From the NCBI RefSeq assembly GCF_025143825.1, contig NZ_CP083560.1, positions 2,170,001 through 2,234,000 on the forward strand: 64,000 bases of DNA, written 5' to 3'. Shown here in pieces: positions 60,552 through 64,000 of the stretch (within the stretch, counting starts at the first letter, position 1; every line of letters starts with the position of its first letter). The position numbers and the translations under genes were made by a program. The notes under the pieces are model-generated. The model made no database searches. It saw only the letters and a list, made by a program, of their open reading frames with translations, and had not been told where the DNA came from. The stretch comes from Sulfitobacter sp. S223 (GTDB lineage Bacteria; Pseudomonadota; Alphaproteobacteria; Rhodobacterales; Rhodobacteraceae).

Positions 60552-61121
60552 TTATTCAGCTTTCATGGCTTCCAATGAAATCATGACGTTTACGTCATCG
60601 CTGACAAACGGCGCGAACTTGTCCACACCAAAGTCGGAACGCTTCAGCGTTGTTGTTGCGTCAAAACCGGCCCAAGGCTTGTTCGCCATCGGGTGATCAC
60701 CCATCTGGTTCAGCTTGGCGTCCAGAACAACGGATTTTGTCACATCGTTCATGGTCAGATCACCGGTAATCAATGCGGTGTCGTCGCCGGTCACTTCGAT
60801 AGATGTGGATGTGAACGTGATCATGTCCTCGTCAGTTGCGCCGAAAAAATCGTCGGACATAAAGTGGCCGTCGCGCGCTTCCCAACCGGTGAACATGGAT
60901 TTCGTCGGCATTGAGACGTTGACGGATGACGCGGAAGGATCTTCCTGATCAAACATGATTTCGCCTTCAAAGCCGGAGAACATGCCGGTCGTTGTGGAAT
61001 AACCAAGGTGGTTGTACGTGAACACAATCTGGCTGTGGCTGGCATCAAGCGTGTATTTGTCGGCAGCCAGTGCCATTGTGGCGGTGGCAGAAAGCAGGGA
61101 AGCAAGGACGAGGGATTTCAT
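60552..61121 (-). CDS. Periplasmic YceI family protein
   Basis: The 189-residue protein has a signal peptide (MKSLVLASLLSATATMALAA) and a full YceI domain (YTLDASHSQIVFTYNHLGYS, TGMFSGFEGEIMFDQEDPSA, LTMNDVTKSVVLDAKLN and FDATTTLKRSDFGVDKFAP). YceI proteins are lipocalin-like and bind long isoprenoid chains such as quinones. The ATG at 61121 has a ggag site; an upstream in-frame GTG does not. It is convergent with the cytochrome b561-YceI gene, so the two YceI domains probably serve the same electron-transfer system. Confidence 0.93.
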   Translation of the reverse strand: MKSLVLASLLSATATMALAADKYTLDASHSQIVFTYNHLGYSTTTGMFSGFEGEIMFDQEDPSASSVNVSMPTKSMFTGWEARDGHFMSDDFFGATDEDMITFTSTSIEVTGDDTALITGDLTMNDVTKSVVLDAKLNQMGDHPMANKPWAGFDATTTLKRSDFGVDKFAPFVSDDVNVMISLEAMKAE

Positions 61122-61258
61122 TGGGAGCACTCCATTTTGTTAGACTGTCTTACTAAATGGTGCGATCTGGTTTTTTCTCAATCCCGTAAGGTTCAACACC
61201 GACTGCGCGCATTTGAACACTCGCGCGGCATTTACCCCGCATCAGCGCACATTACTGA

Positions 61259-61753
61259 TCAGGCTAGCTTGCCCGCCACACGCAATTTATGCAGTAGAAC
61301 AGCGTGCGCCGTTGCATTGCTAAGCGATATCTCGGCAAGAAGGCGGCCTCCCCTTGCCCAGAAGGTAAAGGATCGGCCTTTCAATTCCACGTCTTCAAGA
61401 TCGTTAAAGCTGCACCGCTCGATAATCCGTTGAGCTATAGGCGCATTATCACGGATGAGACGCACTTCGCCCCTCTCCACATCAATCTCGACACTGGGCG
61501 GCGCCGATGGCAACGCTGCATCCCAAAAGGCTAAAGACCCCAAAAGCGAAATCGTTGAAATCGCCAATTTGAATAGCATCATATTGCTGCCGGTCGCGGC
61601 CGCCGGAGTTAACCAGATCAATAGCGCAACAAACAAAAAGGCACAGGCACCAATCCGCATCATCAACCGCAGCATCAACCGGCCTCCGCCCAAAATGCGT
61701 GCAGCACCAATGAACGGCGTGGTCTCAGAGAGATAGTCAGAGGCGATTGTCAT
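61259..61753 (-). CDS. Hypothetical inner-membrane protein with two helices
   Basis: I do not recognise the family. The 164-residue protein has two hydrophobic segments, about residues 31-53 (LMMRIGACAFLFVALLIWLT) and 60-80, and a C-terminal part of short beta strands (EIDVERGEVRLIRDNAPIAQ and DVELKGRSFTFWARGGRLLA) that should face the cytoplasm or periplasm as one small domain. The start MTIASDYLSETT has an aagga site; the frame is open 87 codons upstream into the rpsF leader. It is divergent from rpsF. Confidence 0.7.
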   Translation of the reverse strand: MTIASDYLSETTPFIGAARILGGGRLMLRLMMRIGACAFLFVALLIWLTPAAATGSNMMLFKLAISTISLLGSLAFWDAALPSAPPSVEIDVERGEVRLIRDNAPIAQRIIERCSFNDLEDVELKGRSFTFWARGGRLLAEISLSNATAHAVLLHKLRVAGKLA

Positions 61754-61880
61754 AACAGCATCCTTTTGTTCGCTGGCATTCTGATGGACTCCAATAATGA
61801 CAAAACAACGGCGCCCTGCCGGCACATTGAGGGCGGCGGCACTAAATCGGGGATATGGCATCCGCTCTGCGCCATCCTTG

Positions 61881-61908
61881 CTTGCGCGGCGCGCGAAAGC
61901 GTGTATAT
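61881..61908 (+). promoter_or_regulatory. Candidate promoter of rpsF-rpsR-rplI
   Basis: ttgcgc (61881-61886) and tatatg (61903-61908) with a 16-base spacer match a housekeeping promoter; transcription would start about 100 bases before rpsF, leaving a leader long enough for ribosomal-protein feedback control. Confidence 0.45.
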
Positions 61909-62014
61909 GGGCACTTCCTTTGCAAGACGATTTAACCGCGCAGACTCTCGTGGTGGGGCCGCAAAGGATCACTGCCCTGCCTATGAAATGCGCCTTGAAA
62001 TAAGTGGAGCACAC

Positions 62015-62368
62015 ATGCCGCTATATGAGCATGTAATGATCGCGCGTCAGGACTTGTCCAATACACAAGCCGAAGGCCTGATCGAACATTTCGGTACCGT
62101 TCTGTCCGACAACGGCGGGACACTCGTGGATAGCGAGTATTGGGGCGTCAAAACGATGGCCTACAAAATCAACAAGAACCGCAAGGGCCACTATGCCTTC
62201 CTGCGCTCCGATGCACCGGCAACAGCCGTGCAGGAGATGGAACGCCTGATGCGCCTGCATGACGATGTCATGCGCGTTCTGACCATCAAAATGGACGAGC
62301 ACAAAGAGCTGCCTTCCGTTCAGATGCAAAAACGTGACGAGCGCCCAGAGCGCCGTGAACGTCGCTGA
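62015..62368 (+). CDS. rpsF: 30S ribosomal protein S6
   Basis: S6 binds S18 in the platform of the small subunit. The 117-residue protein starts MPLYEHVMIARQDLSNTQAE and shows EYWGVKTMAYKINKNRKGHY and the tail KRDERPERRERR. The start at 62015 has a tggag site; the open frame reaches further upstream but without homology. It heads the conserved rpsF-rpsR-rplI operon, with 28 bases to rpsR. Confidence 0.98.
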   Translation: MPLYEHVMIARQDLSNTQAEGLIEHFGTVLSDNGGTLVDSEYWGVKTMAYKINKNRKGHYAFLRSDAPATAVQEMERLMRLHDDVMRVLTIKMDEHKELPSVQMQKRDERPERRERR

Positions 62369-62396
62369 TTTTGGCTTGAGTAAAAGGACCTAACCC

Positions 62397-62624
62397 ATGG
62401 CTGCAAAACCATTTTTCCGCCGTCGTAAAGTTTGCCCCTTCTCGGGCGACAACGCACCGGCAATCGACTACAAAGACACACGTCTGCTTCAGCGCTACAT
62501 CTCTGAGCGTGGCAAGATCGTGCCATCCCGCATCACCGCAGTGTCGGCCAAGAAACAACGCGAGCTGGCCCGTGCCATCAAACGCGCCCGTTTCCTCGCC
62601 CTGCTGCCCTACGCAGTGAAGTAA
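62397..62624 (+). CDS. rpsR: 30S ribosomal protein S18
   Basis: The 75-residue S18 shows [20 protein letters not shown] and the conserved core [41 protein letters not shown]18 forms a heterodimer with S6, whose gene is just upstream. It lies 12 bases before rplI with an aagga site between them. Confidence 0.98.
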   Translation: MAAKPFFRRRKVCPFSGDNAPAIDYKDTRLLQRYISERGKIVPSRITAVSAKKQRELARAIKRARFLALLPYAVK

Positions 62625-62636
62625 GGAGTACACATC

Positions 62637-63254
62637 ATGCAAGTTATCCTTCTCCAGCGCGTAGCGAAACTGGGCCAGATGGGCGACGTCGTTGACGTTA
62701 AACCAGGCTATGCACGCAACTACCTGCTGCCTCAGCAAAAGGCGCTTTCCGCGTCCAAAGCAAACATCGAAGCTTTCGAGGGCCAAAAAGCCCAGCTTGA
62801 AGTTCAAAACCTCGAGACCAAGAAAGAAGCCGATGCAATGGCTGACAAGCTTAACGGCCAGCAGTTCGTTGTGATTCGCTCTGCTTCCGATGCAGGCGCG
62901 CTTTACGGTTCCGTTACGACACGTGACGCCGCCGACGCAGCGACCGCCGAAGGCTTCACAGTTGATCGCAAGCAGGTTGTCCTGACTGCGCCCATCAAAT
63001 ATCTGGGCATCCACGCTGTGCAGGTCATCCTGCACCCAGAGGTCGAAGCAACAATCGAGCTGAACGTAGCCCGTTCACCCGAAGAAGCCGAACTTCAAGC
63101 TGCCGGCAAATCCATTCAGGAACTGGCCGCAGAAGAAGAAGCTGCTGCCGAGTTCGAGATTTCCGAACTGTTCGACGATCTCGGCTCTGCCGCGTCCGAC
63201 GACGACGAAGCACCTGCTGCTTCCGGCGATCAGGAAGACACAGCAGGCAACTAA
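62637..63254 (+). CDS. rplI: 50S ribosomal protein L9
   Basis: The 205-residue L9 starts [20 protein letters not shown] and [16 protein letters not shown], the N-terminal domain, then the long connecting helix and the C-terminal domain ([40 protein letters not shown]). It is longer than the E. coli protein by an acidic C-terminal extension (about residues 160-205), which is common in alphaproteobacteria. A strong terminator follows. Confidence 0.98.
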   Translation: MQVILLQRVAKLGQMGDVVDVKPGYARNYLLPQQKALSASKANIEAFEGQKAQLEVQNLETKKEADAMADKLNGQQFVVIRSASDAGALYGSVTTRDAADAATAEGFTVDRKQVVLTAPIKYLGIHAVQVILHPEVEATIELNVARSPEEAELQAAGKSIQELAAEEEAAAEFEISELFDDLGSAASDDDEAPAASGDQEDTAGN

Positions 63255-63276
63255 GCCTCACGTGCCAGACTCAATT

Positions 63277-63306
63277 AAAACGCCGCGCATTTTGCGCGGC
63301 GTTTTT
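63277..63306. terminator. Terminator after rplI (bidirectional form)
   Basis: cgccgcgca / tgcgcggcg pair perfectly with a 3-base loop, with aaaa before and ttttt after. It can also end transcription of the convergent VOC gene. Confidence 0.9.
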
Positions 63307-63338
63307 CGTTGGACATACCTCGGGCCCGCCCGGCGCTT

Positions 63339-63569
63339 TCAATCCAGTCCCAACGCAGGCTGCTCCAGCTCCTGAAAAGTGGCCCCGCCCTGTGGAAATC
63401 GCAACCAGATCGAATAAAACACACAGTCGCGCAATCCGTTGCCGCGCGAAACCGCTTCGCCAGACAGGGTTCTCGGCGAACGCATTTCCTCGCAGCCAAA
63501 AACGTCCCTGTAGAATGAAGCCAATCTATCAGCGCAGCGCGCAGTGATACTGATATGGGCCAATTTCAT
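63339..63569 (-). pseudogene. Truncated VOC/glyoxalase-family protein
   Basis: The 76-residue frame starts MKLAHISITARCADRLASFY RDVFGCEE, a VOC (glyoxalase/extradiol dioxygenase) N-terminal half, and continues to YSIWLRFPQGGATFQELEQP before a stop. Family members of this type are usually about 120-150 residues with two half-domains; the second half is absent and the rplI terminator lies only 33 bases on. It is therefore probably a 3'-truncated remnant, though a one-module VOC protein that dimerises is possible. A ribosome binding site (aaagga) is present in the end of the upstream frame. Confidence 0.6.
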
Positions 63570-63576
63570 AGCAGGA

Positions 63577-63786
63577 CTATCCTTTCTCTCGGGTAGCTAA
63601 AGCAAAATCAGCATTTTGTCTGCCGTGGCGCGCGCCCACATCTTTCATCACCGGTTCAGGCACTGCCCACCGCTGCCGAGGCACATAAGCGAATGCCTGC
63701 CGCTCAAATTCGATCACCTTGCTCCCTCGCCTCACGCAGCTTACCCAACAAAGGTCAGAGATTTCCGGACCTTCCAATGCATCCAC
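63577..63786 (-). CDS. Hypothetical protein, 69 residues, GTG start
   Basis: No family is recognised. The frame starts at GTG (63786) with an aaggag site 10 bases upstream and ends in CGGGAGAAAGGATAG, 7 bases before the VOC start, so that its last codons supply the ribosome binding site of the VOC gene; this coupling is the main support. The product (DALEGPEISDLCWVSCVRRG and FERQAFAYVPRQRWAVPEPV) has no signal peptide or membrane helix. Its start overlaps that of the divergent lipoprotein gene by 10 bases, which weakens the case. Confidence 0.35.
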   Translation of the reverse strand: MDALEGPEISDLCWVSCVRRGSKVIEFERQAFAYVPRQRWAVPEPVMKDVGARHGRQNADFALATREKG

Positions 63787-64000
63787 TATATCGCCGCTCC
63801 TTTCTTATTGCTGGTCTTGCTGCCCTCGCAGCCTGTTCAACCCGAGAATCCGCCACGGCGCCTGCCTCAAGTGGTTTCGGCCCACCGCTGCACCCCAATG
63901 AGACACCGCAGCTGCGCGCCTCCATCAACCACTGGGCTGATCACTACGAAATCCCGCGCAGCCTTGTGCACCGGCTCGCCATCCGCGAGAGCACCCACAA
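63777..64000 (+). CDS. Lipoprotein lytic transglycosylase, N-terminal part (open at right edge)
   Basis: The frame starts ATGCATCCACTATATCGCCG at 63777 and runs off the right edge. It begins with a lipoprotein signal (about residues 8-20, FLIAGLAALAAC; the lipobox LAAC places the lipidated Cys at 20), then a Ser/Ala/Pro linker (about 21-38) and the start of an SLT-like domain, HWADHYEIPRSLVHRLAIRE, whose final Glu in IRESTH fits the catalytic Glu of the goose-type transglycosylase fold. It would cleave peptidoglycan in the periplasm from the outer membrane. The rest of the domain is outside the window. Confidence 0.75.
   Translation, partial: MHPLYRRSFLIAGLAALAACSTRESATAPASSGFGPPLHPNETPQLRASINHWADHYEIPRSLVHRLAIRESTH

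Noticed and set aside
61766-62014. 83-codon N-terminal extension of ribosomal protein S6
   Set aside because: S6 is highly conserved and starts MPLYEHV; the extension covers the promoter and leader.
1-64000. tRNA genes, rRNA genes, CRISPR arrays, insertion sequences
   Set aside because: I read both strands for T-arm-like sequences, regular short repeats and transposase motifs and found none that hold up; a short ggttcaacc at about 30690 lacks the rest of a tRNA fold.

Overview
The window is a contiguous chromosomal segment of a Roseobacter-group alphaproteobacterium (Rhodobacteraceae). Gene content supports this: a full Rhodobacter-type gene transfer agent (GTA) cluster, a pyruvate dehydrogenase E1 beta subunit with its own lipoyl domain, a cytochrome b561-YceI fusion, and bactofilin beside an M23 peptidase. 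Genus is not resolved; Sulfitobacter or a close relative is plausible. I saw no tRNA or rRNA gene, CRISPR array or insertion sequence.

Layout. 1-6.8 kb: end of transketolase, a DUF808 membrane protein, two glyceraldehyde-3-phosphate dehydrogenase paralogues separated by a tiny membrane-protein gene, then coaD, a CBS-domain protein and a LysR regulator. 6.9-11.7 kb: a valine/isobutyrate catabolic run (mmsA, isobutyryl-CoA dehydrogenase type enzyme, and a hydrolase and dehydrogenase joined in one frame), followed by an MmgE/PrpD-family gene. 13.2-26.5 kb: a secreted basic protein, uvrA, two MFS transporters, a methyltransferase, lpdA, a DUF924 protein, queA and a giant AsmA-like envelope protein. 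26.6-31.8 kb: peroxiredoxin, DUF455 protein, M23 peptidase plus bactofilin, and two cyclophilins. 32-38.5 kb: pgk, an FtsB-like gene, pdhABC and cysE.

38.5-53 kb, minus strand: the GTA cluster, g1 to g15 in canonical order (small and large terminase, portal, g3.5, protease, capsid, connector, stopper, tail terminator, tail tube, chaperones, tape measure, distal tail protein, hub, peptidase, megatron) plus a small accessory gene. Every gene is intact and most overlap by a few bases, so the particle-building cluster looks functional. Its activator, lysis and head-spike genes are not here. A strong intrinsic terminator lies between the terminase and portal genes.

53-64 kb: mltG, fabF, a DUF421 protein, a GNAT enzyme, acpP, fabG and fabD (fatty acid synthesis), the cytochrome b561-YceI / YceI pair, rpsF-rpsR-rplI, a truncated VOC protein, and the start of a lipoprotein lytic transglycosylase running off the right edge.

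Regulation visible in the sequence: a 24-bp palindrome is shared by the pdhABC and lpdA promoters, which lie 14 kb apart and on opposite strands, so E1/E2 and E3 of the same complex are probably co-regulated. A different LacI-type operator occurs twice before the first gap gene and once before the second. Several clear intrinsic terminators and one hairpin that covers a ribosome binding site are also listed.
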